DNA of 22,259 bases from RGIG7450 sp045577655 (GTDB taxonomy: Bacteria > Bacillota > Clostridia > RUG12999), in NCBI GenBank assembly GCA_045577655.1, contig JAZNIU010000016.1:1-22259 (forward strand), given 5' to 3'. Below are positions 15,440 to 21,319 of the stretch, one piece after another. Position numbers and translations under genes: made by a program. Every line of letters starts with the position of its first letter. Position 1 is the first letter of the stretch. The notes below the pieces were generated by a model. The model was given only the letters and a program-made list of their open reading frames with translations. It searched no databases and was not told the DNA's origin.

Positions 15440-15664
15440 TCATCCAAGAATATTTTCATACGGAACATTAAAAATTTCTTTAAGCGCTTTTATTTCATCT
15501 ACATACAAATGGCGCTGTCCAACCTCAATTTTTGCAAGTGCGCTGCGTGTAATATCACATCCCAAAACCTGCAGCTTTGCTGCCAACTGGTCCTGCGTTA
15601 ATTTTCTATTCTTTCTAAGTGTTCGAATGTTTTCTCCCACTTGTTTTTCATATTCCATATTCAT
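15440..15664 (-). CDS. XRE-family transcriptional regulator, module 1
   Basis: A 74-residue protein that is essentially one helix-turn-helix domain (VGENIRTLRKNRKLTQDQLAAKLQ ... DITRSALAKIEVGQRHLYVDEIKALKEIF). Its putative recognition helix is in TRSALAKIE. The start ATG 15664 follows AAAGGTGAT; an in-frame GTG at 15682 lacks a ribosome binding site. It is divergent from a small Cys-containing protein gene, with a shared intergenic region full of inverted repeats, so it probably represses that promoter and its own. By eye, 29 of 68 aligned residues are identical to the regulator at 16057-16293, so the two are paralogues. Confidence 0.85.
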   Translation of the reverse strand: MNMEYEKQVGENIRTLRKNRKLTQDQLAAKLQVLGCDITRSALAKIEVGQRHLYVDEIKALKEIFNVPYENILG

Positions 15665-15684
15665 AATATCACCTTTTTGCACCT

Positions 15685-15719
15685 AAATAAGTATATTTTT
15701 CTTGATTATATACTTATTT
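15685..15719. repeat. Inverted repeat in the module 1 intergenic region
   Basis: AAATAAGTATAT (15685-15696) and its exact inverse ATATACTTATTT (15708-15719) are separated by 11 bases. The right arm covers the promoter spacer, and the loop includes the -35. It is a possible second repressor site; in module 2 this inverted repeat is not preserved. Confidence 0.6.
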
Positions 15720-15730
15720 TGTGGTATAAT
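15702..15730 (+). promoter_or_regulatory. Promoter of the module 1 small protein
   Basis: TTGATT (15702-15707), 17-base spacer, TATAAT (15725-15730). The element is nearly identical to the module 2 promoter at 16336-16364. Confidence 0.8.
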
Positions 15731-15749
15731 TGCACTTATATAAGTGCAA
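15730..15749. promoter_or_regulatory. Palindromic operator, module 1
   Basis: TTGCACTTATATAAGTGCAA is a perfect 20-bp palindrome starting at the last base of the -10, centred 9.5 bases after it, at the transcription start. A partial match, TTGCACCTAAATAAGT, lies at 15678-15693, near the XRE start. This is the expected place for an autoregulated XRE repressor to bind. Confidence 0.75.
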
Positions 15750-15768
15750 AGGAGCGGAGGTATTATTT

Positions 15769-16047
15769 ATGGCTGAATTTTGTCTTAAATGTTTCAATAA
15801 AATTCACGACACAAACATAGATGAACGCACATACATATTGTCCGATTATTTAGATTTGTGTGAGGAGTGTGGCGAGTGGAAGCGGATTGTTGTTTGTCCG
15901 CGTAATAAATATTTTTCTTGTCGGTTTGGGTTTTTTATTTTACTGTTTAAAATTTTCTCCCGGCTTTTATCTGTTTTATGGCGTTTTCTATGTATTCCCT
16001 ACACAATATACCGTAGCAGAAAAAATAAAAATTCCGCATCAGATTGA
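15769..16047 (+). CDS. Small CxxC membrane-anchored protein, module 1
   Basis: A 92-residue protein. The N-terminal half carries two CxxC pairs (C5/C8 and C31/C34: FCLKC and CEECGEW), a zinc-ribbon-like arrangement. A strongly hydrophobic, Arg/Lys-flanked segment at about 53-81 probably inserts into the membrane. The tail RKNKNSASD is encoded by the terminator hairpin. I have the impression that similar short proteins recur in Clostridia, but I know no function. The start ATG 15769 follows GGAGGT; the frame is open further upstream but has no ribosome binding site there. The promoter and operator suggest tight repression by the divergent XRE protein. A toxin-like or stress-induced membrane role is possible but unproven. 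Confidence 0.75.
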   Translation: MAEFCLKCFNKIHDTNIDERTYILSDYLDLCEECGEWKRIVVCPRNKYFSCRFGFFILLFKIFSRLLSVLWRFLCIPYTIYRSRKNKNSASD

Positions 16048-16055
16048 TGCGGATT
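16026..16055 (-). terminator. Terminator of the second XRE gene; hairpin repeat copy 2
   Basis: TCCGCATCA (16033-16041), GAT, TGATGCGGA (16045-16053). On the minus strand a U-rich tract (AAUUUUUAUUUUU) follows, so it ends the XRE transcript, whose stop is at 16057. On the plus strand the hairpin contains the stop of the small protein gene and a weaker T stretch follows. Confidence 0.8.
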
Positions 16056-16056
16056 A

Positions 16057-16293
16057 TCATTTTAATAATTCTTCGTAGGATGTATCCAAAATTTCTTTAA
16101 TAGCTTTTAACTGTGTTGCATAAATGTGCTGTATGCCACGTTCAATTTTAACCAGAGATTCTCTTGTTATATCTATTCCCATCAGTTGCATTTTGCTTAC
16201 AACATCAATTTGCTTTATCTTCTTTTGCTTCCTTATCGCTTTTATGTTTTTCCCAATAAAGATAGCGTCCTGTTTAATCTTTTGTTCTGTCAT
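16057..16293 (-). CDS. XRE-family transcriptional regulator, module 2
   Basis: A 78-residue single helix-turn-helix protein (IGKNIKAIRKQKKIKQIDVVSKMQ ... DITRESLVKIERGIQHIYATQLKAIKEIL), paralogous to the module 1 regulator. In the presumed recognition helix the two differ as TRESLVKIE here against TRSALAKIE there, in line with their different operators. The start ATG 16293 follows GAGGGAT; the frame extends upstream without a ribosome binding site. It is divergent from the Cys-rich small protein gene and presumably represses it. Confidence 0.85.
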   Translation of the reverse strand: MTEQKIKQDAIFIGKNIKAIRKQKKIKQIDVVSKMQLMGIDITRESLVKIERGIQHIYATQLKAIKEILDTSYEELLK

Positions 16294-16335
16294 AATATAT
16301 CCCTCACATAAATGAACCGAAATAAGCACTTTTTC

Positions 16336-16364
16336 TTGATTATATATTCATTATGTGATATAAT
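16336..16364 (+). promoter_or_regulatory. Promoter of the module 2 small protein
   Basis: TTGATT (16336-16341), 17-base spacer, TATAAT (16359-16364). From the upstream AATAAG to the palindrome it aligns closely with the module 1 promoter. Confidence 0.8.
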
Positions 16365-16365
16365 G

Positions 16366-16381
16366 GGACTAATATTAGTCC
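16366..16381. promoter_or_regulatory. Palindromic operator, module 2
   Basis: GGACTAATATTAGTCC is a perfect 16-bp palindrome. Its centre is 9.5 bases after the -10, exactly as in module 1. The two operators share the core ACTwATATwAGT but differ outside it (GC/GC flanks in module 1, GG/CC in module 2). Confidence 0.75.
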
Positions 16382-16398
16382 ATTTTAGGAGGTGCTTT

Positions 16399-16620
16399 AT
16401 GATTGTAGATATAACAGGAATTATACTCGCTCCCGGAAATCTTGGCAATGATTGTTTAGGAAACGGCAAATATTTTCATGTAAACGGCACGCCTATAGAC
16501 TGTTGCTGTGACGAGTGCGATTATTTGATGTGTTGTTCTCGAATAAACAATTCCGCATATTGCCTCAACTGCAAAGATGAATTTTGTCCTCGCAAAAATA
16601 AAAAATCCGCATCAGATTGA
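16399..16620 (+). CDS. Small cysteine-rich protein, module 2
   Basis: A 73-residue protein with ten cysteines: 19, 35, 36, 37, 40, 45, 46, 55, 58 and 63, in the pattern CCCxxC-x4-CC-x8-CxxC-x4-C. Such density suggests one or two metal sites, or a cluster. There is no signal peptide and no membrane segment. Apart from the terminator-encoded tail RKNKKSASD it does not resemble the module 1 small protein. I do not recognise a family. AGGAGGTG lies 6 bases before ATG 16399, which fixes the start; the frame is open further upstream through the operator but has no ribosome binding site. It is driven by a consensus-like promoter with a palindromic operator, divergent from its XRE regulator. Confidence 0.75.
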   Translation: MIVDITGIILAPGNLGNDCLGNGKYFHVNGTPIDCCCDECDYLMCCSRINNSAYCLNCKDEFCPRKNKKSASD

Positions 16621-16628
16621 TGCGGATT
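16604..16628. terminator. Terminator; hairpin repeat copy 3
   Basis: An 11-bp stem, AATCCGCATCA with TGATGCGGATT, around GAT. It contains the stop of the Cys-rich protein and lies just after the GGGtGRT gene on the other strand; in that direction U-rich sequence follows. The 35 bases from the hairpin rightward match copy 2 exactly, including bases that in copy 2 code for the end of the XRE protein. Confidence 0.75.
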
Positions 16629-16645
16629 ATCATTTTAATAATTTA

Positions 16646-17647
16646 TTATTTATTCATTGCTTCTTCAACTGCAACGGCAACTGCAACAGTCATACCAACC
16701 ATTGGGTTGTTACCTGCGCCGATAAGTCCCATCATTTCAACGTGAGCGGGAACAGAGGAAGAACCTGCAAACTGAGCGTCAGAGTGCATTCTGCCCATTG
16801 TGTCTGTCATTCCGTAGGAAGCTGGGCCTGCTGCCATGTTGTCCGGGTGAAGTGTACGGCCTGTGCCGCCGCCCGATGCAACAGAGAAATATTTTTTGCC
16901 CTGCTCTACACACTCTTTTTTGTATGTGCCTGCAACAGGATGCTGGAAACGTGTTGGGTTGGTGGAGTTACCTGTGATGGAAACGTCAACACCTTCAAGA
17001 TGCATAATTGCAACACCTTCACGAACGTCATCCGCGCCGTAGCAACGAACTTTTGCTCTTTCGCCGTTTGAGTATGCTGTTTCTTTAACAACATTAACCT
17101 TGCCTGTTGCATAGTCAAACTGTGTCTGAACGTATGTGAAACCATTTATTCTTGAAATTATCTGGGCAGCGTCTTTGCCGAGACCGTTAAGAATAACGCG
17201 GAGGTCTTCTTTTCTTGCTTTGTTTGCACTTCTTGCAAGACCGATTGCACCTTCAGCAGCTGCAAAAGATTCGTGACCTGCGAGGAATGCGAAACATTTT
17301 GTTTCTTCTCTTAAGAGCATTGCGCCGAGGTTACCGTGACCGATACCAACTTTTCTGTCGTCTGCAACAGAACCGGGGATGCAGAAAGACTGAAGACCGA
17401 GACCGATTTTTTCAGCAGCGTCTGCAGCTTTTGTGCAGCCGTCTTTGATTGCGATTGCTGCACCTACAATGTATGCCCAGCAAGCATTTTCAAAACAGAT
17501 TGGCAGAATTCCTTTTACCATATTGTAAACGTCGATGCCTTTTGCATCACAGATTTCTTTTGCTTCTTCAATGGAAGAAATGCCGTGTTTTGCGAGCTCT
17601 TCGTTTATTTGTTTAATTCTTCTTTCATAACTTTCAAATAATGCCAT
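16646..17647 (-). CDS. GGGtGRT protein
   Basis: A 333-residue protein carrying the family-defining GGGTGRT motif at 259-265, followed by LHPDNMAAGPASYGMTDTMGRMHSDAQFAGSS in two conserved blocks. Cysteines at 33, 51, 56, 71, 89, 118, 202 and 246 could ligate a metal cluster. GGGtGRT proteins are found in anaerobic bacteria and archaea next to a NifU-like scaffold. I know no established reaction and assign none. GGGAGGTAAG precedes ATG 17647. The gap to the NifU-like gene upstream is 22 bases, so both come from one transcript. An iron-sulfur or redox function is inferred from the partner and from the anaerobic distribution. Confidence 0.85.
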   Translation of the reverse strand: MALFESYERRIKQINEELAKHGISSIEEAKEICDAKGIDVYNMVKGILPICFENACWAYIVGAAIAIKDGCTKAADAAEKIGLGLQSFCIPGSVADDRKVGIGHGNLGAMLLREETKCFAFLAGHESFAAAEGAIGLARSANKARKEDLRVILNGLGKDAAQIISRINGFTYVQTQFDYATGKVNVVKETAYSNGERAKVRCYGADDVREGVAIMHLEGVDVSITGNSTNPTRFQHPVAGTYKKECVEQGKKYFSVASGGGTGRTLHPDNMAAGPASYGMTDTMGRMHSDAQFAGSSSVPAHVEMMGLIGAGNNPMVGMTVAVAVAVEEAMNK

Positions 17648-17669
17648 TTTCGCTTACCTCCCTCTCAAA

Positions 17670-18362
17670 TTATTCATGTCTGGGGTCGATGAGCTTATCT
17701 GCATCATCAACTCTGCCATACTGACCGCTTGCTTTTGCGAGCGCTTCGTTTGCATCCATGCCTTTTGCTACCATTTCCATCATTTTGCCGAGGTGAACAA
17801 ATTTGTAGCCTGTAATCTGGCCTTCTTTGTCAACCGCAATTTTTGTGATGTAGCCTTCAGCAAGTTCCAGATATCTGGGACCTTTTTTGAGGGTTGCGTA
17901 TGTAGTACCAACCTGGCTACGGAGACCTTTGCCAAGGTCTTCAAGACCGGCACCAATCGGGAGACCGTCTTCAGAGAAAGCTGTCTGTGTGCGGCCATAT
18001 ACTATCTGGAGGAAAAGTTCTCTCATAGCAGTGTTTATAGCGTCACAAACAAGGTCTGTGTTGAGTGCTTCAAGAATTGTTTTGCCAACAAGAATTTCAG
18101 AAGCCATAGCTGCTGAGTGTGTCATACCGGAGCAACCGATTGTTTCAACCAGAGCTTCCTGGATAACACCTTCTTTTACGTTGAGGGTAAGTTTACAGGT
18201 TCCCTGTTGGGGAGCACACCAGCCAATACCGTGTGTGAGACCTGAAATGTCTTTAACTTCTTTTGCCTGTGTCCATCTTCCTTCCTGAGGAATGGGAGCA
18301 GGACCGTGATATGCGCCTTTTGCAAGAGGGCACATAGCTTCTACTTCGCTTGAATAGTTCAT
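17670..18362 (-). CDS. NifU-like iron-sulfur cluster assembly scaffold protein
   Basis: A 230-residue protein with a NifU/IscU-like scaffold domain. Candidate cluster ligands are C11 (MCPLAK), C49 and C56 (GWCAPQQGTC), C77 in the IscU-like ETIGCSGMTHSAAMASE, and C106 in LVCDAIN; the DLxxGKxxxEAL-type helix appears as LVGKTILEAL. It is longer than IscU/SufU (about 130-150 residues) because of a C-terminal extension with YGRTQTAFSEDGLPIGAGLEDLGKGLRS, which I believe is specific to partners of GGGtGRT proteins. It probably assembles or delivers an Fe-S cluster to that protein. The start ATG 18362 follows AAGGAAGGAG. First gene of the operon. Confidence 0.83.
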   Translation of the reverse strand: MNYSSEVEAMCPLAKGAYHGPAPIPQEGRWTQAKEVKDISGLTHGIGWCAPQQGTCKLTLNVKEGVIQEALVETIGCSGMTHSAAMASEILVGKTILEALNTDLVCDAINTAMRELFLQIVYGRTQTAFSEDGLPIGAGLEDLGKGLRSQVGTTYATLKKGPRYLELAEGYITKIAVDKEGQITGYKFVHLGKMMEMVAKGMDANEALAKASGQYGRVDDADKLIDPRHE

Positions 18363-18418
18363 AGAAATTCTCCTTCCTTTATGTTGAATTTATTTTAATA
18401 CATAAAAAATCATTGTAT

Positions 18419-18447
18419 ATTATAGCATATTTCTACACTCTTTGCAA
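18419..18447 (-). promoter_or_regulatory. Promoter of the NifU-like/GGGtGRT operon
   Basis: Minus-strand TTGCAA (18442-18447), 17-base spacer, TATAAT (18419-18424), with a leader of about 50 bases. Confidence 0.72.
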
Positions 18448-18459
18448 TACCCCTGCCAT

Positions 18460-18495
18460 AAAAAATTTGTTGTCCGCACGCCGTCGGACAACAAA
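18460..18495 (-). terminator. Terminator of the kinase-PqqD-peptidase operon
   Basis: An 11-bp perfect stem (18466-18476 with 18485-18495, arm TTTGTTGTCCG) with an 8-base loop, followed on the minus strand by U6 (18465 down to 18460). It lies just after the stop at 18504. Confidence 0.88.
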
Positions 18496-18503
18496 CCGAT
18501 TTT

Positions 18504-18956
18504 CTATTTTCTTTTTCCTGTCACCGTGAGAAACGTTTTCAGAATTTTGGGTCTGGCATCGATAAACTTTGTCCAGACAGACGCATAAATCCGGTAAAAA
18601 AGATTTTTGTCGTCAAACTCTTTACCTTTGCGGACAATTTTCTTTGCCACCGCAATAACCTGCGATTTTTCAACCGGATATTCCACATCCATCTGATTGT
18701 CGCCGCAAAGTGCAAGCTTTCCGTCTTTTATGTCCACAATTCTGTGCAGAACATATCTTCCGTTGTTTCTCTTATAAAGAATTATATCTTTTTTCTTAAG
18801 CTCACCGTGTTTTTCAAGAACGACGCTGTCCCTGCCTTCTATAAGCGTGGGGAACATACTCGTCCCCGAAACTTTAAGACGAAAAGTCCCGCCCGCGTCA
18901 GTCACGTCCTTGATTACCGGTTCAAGCTCACTCATTTCATATTCTTTCATAATCAT
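18504..18956 (-). CDS. S24/S26 family signal-peptidase-like protein
   Basis: A 150-residue protein with the signal peptidase I core. The nucleophile Ser33 is in VSGTSMFPTL, and YVLHRIVDI supplies His71 where bacterial type I enzymes have a lysine; this Ser-His arrangement is that of SipW/ER-type peptidases. GDNQ (near residue 85) is the conserved C-terminal box. It has no N-terminal membrane anchor, unlike true secretory signal peptidases, so it may act in the cytoplasm or bind the membrane through its basic, amphipathic C-terminus. Start ATG 18956 is 2 bases after the PqqD-like stop and has only a weak ribosome binding site, so coupling is likely; ATG 18950 is an alternative. Last gene of the operon. 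Confidence 0.8.
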   Translation of the reverse strand: MIMKEYEMSELEPVIKDVTDAGGTFRLKVSGTSMFPTLIEGRDSVVLEKHGELKKKDIILYKRNNGRYVLHRIVDIKDGKLALCGDNQMDVEYPVEKSQVIAVAKKIVRKGKEFDDKNLFYRIYASVWTKFIDARPKILKTFLTVTGKRK

Positions 18957-18958
18957 TT

Positions 18959-19225
18959 CTATTCTTCAAGCACTCCGACTTTTCTTAAACTTTCAACAAA
19001 TTCTTTAACGTCACGTTCCGCCTCGTCAGCAGAAACATTGTACTCTGAAAGCACAGTGTTTATAAGGTCTTCTTCAGTAACATCCTCGGAAAGTCTGTTC
19101 CAGAGAAGCACGCCTGTTTCGTTTAAGGAAATCATCCCGTCAAACTGTTCTGCAGAAACGCCCACCGGCATAACAACATTGCTTCCCGCAATATTTTTCA
19201 GAATAAACAAATCTTTTACTTTCAT
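18959..19225 (-). CDS. PqqD-like peptide-binding protein (RiPP recognition element)
   Basis: An 88-residue PqqD-family protein: an N-terminal beta strand (LFILKNIAGSNVVMPVG), LNETGVLLWNRLSEDVTEEDLINTVLSEY and a C-terminal winged-helix part (ERDVKEFVESLRKVGVLEE). This is the usual layout of the domain that binds leader peptides of ribosomally made, modified peptides. GAGGTG lies 6 bases before ATG 19225. It sits between a kinase-like gene (17-base gap) and the peptidase-like gene. In other clusters such domains work with radical SAM or cyclase enzymes, and none is encoded here. Confidence 0.88.
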   Translation of the reverse strand: MKVKDLFILKNIAGSNVVMPVGVSAEQFDGMISLNETGVLLWNRLSEDVTEEDLINTVLSEYNVSADEAERDVKEFVESLRKVGVLEE

Positions 19226-19242
19226 TTAAAGCACCTCTTTTT

Positions 19243-20106
19243 TTATATTCCAAGTTCGCTTTTAACCGCTAAAACCGCTTCTTCCGAAATGTTGCATTTC
19301 AGCAGAAACACCGGTGTTTTTGCAAGAATTTTCTCAATCTGTTCCAGGGTGGGATTCATAAACTCTGCAAACATAGGTCTTGAAACCTCGTTAAGTGTTC
19401 TGAACACTGCCTCGTCTATGGAAATTCGGCTGATGGAGTTTACAGCATTTTGTTCAAGCATAACAATTGCCCCGAGTTTTGCAGAAATGTTGGCGTTTAT
19501 ATCCGTTTTCCCACTCCACGGCGTTCCGTACACCGTGATATCTCCTTTGTCTGTTCTGATGGCCGGAGAATCGTCGTTTATAATTGTTACATCTTTGGGG
19601 AAATATTTTTTCCAGAGCCCCGAATGAGTTGATTTTCCGGTGCCCGAGGGTGCCGAAAAAGCTATGCCCATATCTTTATATTTTATACATGACGAGTGAA
19701 AAACCACCCCGTTATTCTTAAGTATAAAATACCTGAACAGTTCACCCAGCATATTAAAACTGCGAATGGGAACCGACATGCCGCCATAGGCTGAAATATC
19801 CGTCATTTCACCTGTTGCCTGTTTAACGTTTTTATCAAACAGAAGGGATGCACAAAAAGTATCCGGCTTTCTTAGCAGGTCGTAAAGACCATACCCACCA
19901 TCTGTTTTGTAGCATTGTCTGTACCCGTCAATTGTGGAAACATAATTGCCTTCCGGTTTGCCGATTTCCGCAGGCAGCTTAAGTGTCGCTTTCATATCGG
20001 CAGACAGAGTTTTTTCACTTTTATACTCTTTCAGTCTTTTTTCCGAATAGTCGCTTTCAAAGCCTGAATATTCCAAATGAAATTCTGCAATATCATAAAA
20101 AGGCAT
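19243..20106 (-). CDS. HPr kinase-like P-loop protein
   Basis: A 287-residue protein whose C-terminal half resembles the HPr kinase/phosphorylase catalytic domain. H137 is in VVFHSS, the P-loop SAPSGTGKST is at 151-160, INDDSPAI (176-183) looks like the Walker-B-type acidic site, and GTPWSGK is at 194-200. The N-terminal half (1-130) is unlike true HprK and is probably a binding domain. Related kinases modify RiPP precursors, such as the Ser kinases of some lasso peptide clusters, and HprK-like genes often accompany PqqD genes. GGAGAA precedes ATG 20106. First gene of a three-gene operon. The substrate is unknown; HPr itself is unlikely. Confidence 0.82.
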   Translation of the reverse strand: MPFYDIAEFHLEYSGFESDYSEKRLKEYKSEKTLSADMKATLKLPAEIGKPEGNYVSTIDGYRQCYKTDGGYGLYDLLRKPDTFCASLLFDKNVKQATGEMTDISAYGGMSVPIRSFNMLGELFRYFILKNNGVVFHSSCIKYKDMGIAFSAPSGTGKSTHSGLWKKYFPKDVTIINDDSPAIRTDKGDITVYGTPWSGKTDINANISAKLGAIVMLEQNAVNSISRISIDEAVFRTLNEVSRPMFAEFMNPTLEQIEKILAKTPVFLLKCNISEEAVLAVKSELGI

Positions 20107-20136
20107 AGGCGTTCTCCTATCTGTTATACTTTATTT

Positions 20137-20165
20137 ATTCTATCATAACAATTATAATATGTCAA
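20137..20165 (-). promoter_or_regulatory. Promoter of the kinase-PqqD-peptidase operon
   Basis: Minus-strand TTGACA (20160-20165), 17-base spacer, TAGAAT (20137-20142). It is back to back with the plus-strand promoter at 20179; only 13 bases separate the two -35 boxes. Confidence 0.75.
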
Positions 20166-20178
20166 CCAAAATGAATCG

Positions 20179-20207
20179 TTGACAAATTTCTGCAAATAAT
20201 ATATACT
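20179..20207 (+). promoter_or_regulatory. Promoter of the secreted C39-like protein gene
   Basis: TTGACA (20179-20184), 17-base spacer, TATACT (20202-20207), starting transcription about 20 bases before the ATG. Confidence 0.75.
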
Positions 20208-20234
20208 CTACTTAGTCGAAAGGACTGACTGAAC

Positions 20235-21188
20235 ATGAAAAAATATATACTACTTATATTGATTTTAGCTTGTTTTATTCCTGTATCAGCAGAGAATGTC
20301 AGCATTATCACCCGTGACAACATATCGGTTTTTCTTGACGGACAACCTGTTTCTTTTGACGTTCCGCCTTTTTTGTCAGAAAACCGCGTACTTGCTCCCG
20401 TCCGCGCAATTGCAGACACTTGCGGAGCTTCTGTTCTGTGGGATGATGCAACAAAAACTGCTTCCATAAAAGACGAAAGTCTCGACGTTTCGTTTGTTAT
20501 AGGCGACCGCGGTATGACTGTGAATGGTGAATACCGCGAGATAGATACGGCTGCCACCATTGTTTCGGGCCGCACCTTTGTGCCTCTTCGTGCGCTTACG
20601 GAAATTTTCGGGCTCAGCGTCGAGTGGGACGGAGAAACAAACACCGTTTTGCTTTCAACTAAAAGCCAATATCTTTTACCTGTTACATACTATGTCGAAT
20701 CGGAAGCGTCGGACGGTTGCGTTCTGGCATGTAAAGCAATGGTAATTTCAAATTATTTTGACAAACCTTTTTCTTTTGAACAGTTGCTTGACGCAAACGA
20801 AGGTTCCACTTATGTTCAGTGGGCTCCGGAATTTTCTTTTGACCTTTCTTTTGAAACTCTTATGGAAAGTGAGCTTCTGCTTAAAGAGGAGGCGGAAGAC
20901 TATACCGTGTCCACTCTTACAGTTGAAGAAAAAATGGACCTTATAAAAGAGACCTTGCCATTATCGACGGGCATAATTGCACAGTTTTCAGACGGAAAAA
21001 AAGAGCACGGTGTTGTAATAACGGGGTATACTGCAGAAAATGAACTTGTTTTGTGCGACCCGGACACTGACTCCGACCATCCTGAAAACACGCTCCTTGC
21101 CGGCGCTTGTCTTGCTGGCATGTTTAAGCTCTATACAACAGAAGAAATTTTGCCCTATCTGGTTTCCATGCGTTTCCTGACTAAGTAA
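20235..21188 (+). CDS. Secreted copper-amine-oxidase-N-domain protein with C39-like peptidase domain
   Basis: A 317-residue exported protein. Residues 1-19 are a signal peptide (MKKYILLILILACFIPVSA). About 24-143 is a copper amine oxidase N-like (stalk) domain, with FLDGQPVSF, VPPFLSENRVLAPVRAIAD and SGRTFVPLRALTEIFG; despite the name it is a cell-wall-associated repeat common in Clostridia and needs no copper. About 150-310 looks like a C39-like papain-type domain: C162 in DGCVLACKAMVISNYF, H258 in EHGVVITGY and D275 in LCDPDTD form a plausible catalytic triad. It may cleave peptides or act only as a binding domain. AAAGGA lies upstream. It is divergent from the kinase-PqqD-peptidase operon, which may be coincidence or may mark a shared peptide substrate. 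Confidence 0.8.
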   Translation: MKKYILLILILACFIPVSAENVSIITRDNISVFLDGQPVSFDVPPFLSENRVLAPVRAIADTCGASVLWDDATKTASIKDESLDVSFVIGDRGMTVNGEYREIDTAATIVSGRTFVPLRALTEIFGLSVEWDGETNTVLLSTKSQYLLPVTYYVESEASDGCVLACKAMVISNYFDKPFSFEQLLDANEGSTYVQWAPEFSFDLSFETLMESELLLKEEAEDYTVSTLTVEEKMDLIKETLPLSTGIIAQFSDGKKEHGVVITGYTAENELVLCDPDTDSDHPENTLLAGACLAGMFKLYTTEEILPYLVSMRFLTK

Positions 21189-21196
21189 AAAAATCA

Positions 21197-21225
21197 TTGA
21201 CAAATGGGTTAATCTGTGCTATATT
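21197..21225 (+). promoter_or_regulatory. Promoter of tRNA-Thr
   Basis: TTGACA (21197-21202), 17-base spacer, TATATT (21220-21225), ending 16 bases before the mature tRNA. It begins 8 bases after the preceding stop codon. Confidence 0.78.
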
Positions 21226-21241
21226 ATTCATGTTGTATTTC

Positions 21242-21317
21242 GCTGATATAGCTCAGCAGGCAGAGCACTTCCTTGGTAAGGAAGAGGTCACCGGTTCGAA
21301 TCCGGTTATCAGCTCCA
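21242..21317 (+). tRNA. tRNA-Thr (GGT)
   Basis: A full cloverleaf can be drawn: acceptor GCTGATA with TATCAGC, D arm GCTC/GAGC, anticodon stem CTTCC/GGAAG with loop TTGGTAA (anticodon GGT, reading ACC and ACU), variable AGGTC, T arm ACCGG-TTCGAAT-CCGGT, discriminator T and an encoded CCA (21315-21317). Confidence 0.96.
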
Positions 21318-21319
21318 CG

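Noticed and set aside
15440..16620. Classical type II toxin-antitoxin operons
   Set aside because: Regulator and small gene are divergent, not an overlapping co-directional pair, and neither small protein matches a known toxin fold. A toxic role remains possible but is not supported.
15404..16628. CRISPR array or integron-like array from the recurring TCCGCATCA hairpin
   Set aside because: There are only three copies about 600 bases apart, each acting as a terminator, with no spacer pattern and no cas or integrase gene.
20107..20234. RiPP precursor gene next to the kinase-PqqD-peptidase operon
   Set aside because: The gap is filled by two back-to-back promoters and leaders. No short frame with a ribosome binding site fits there, nor between or just after the three genes.
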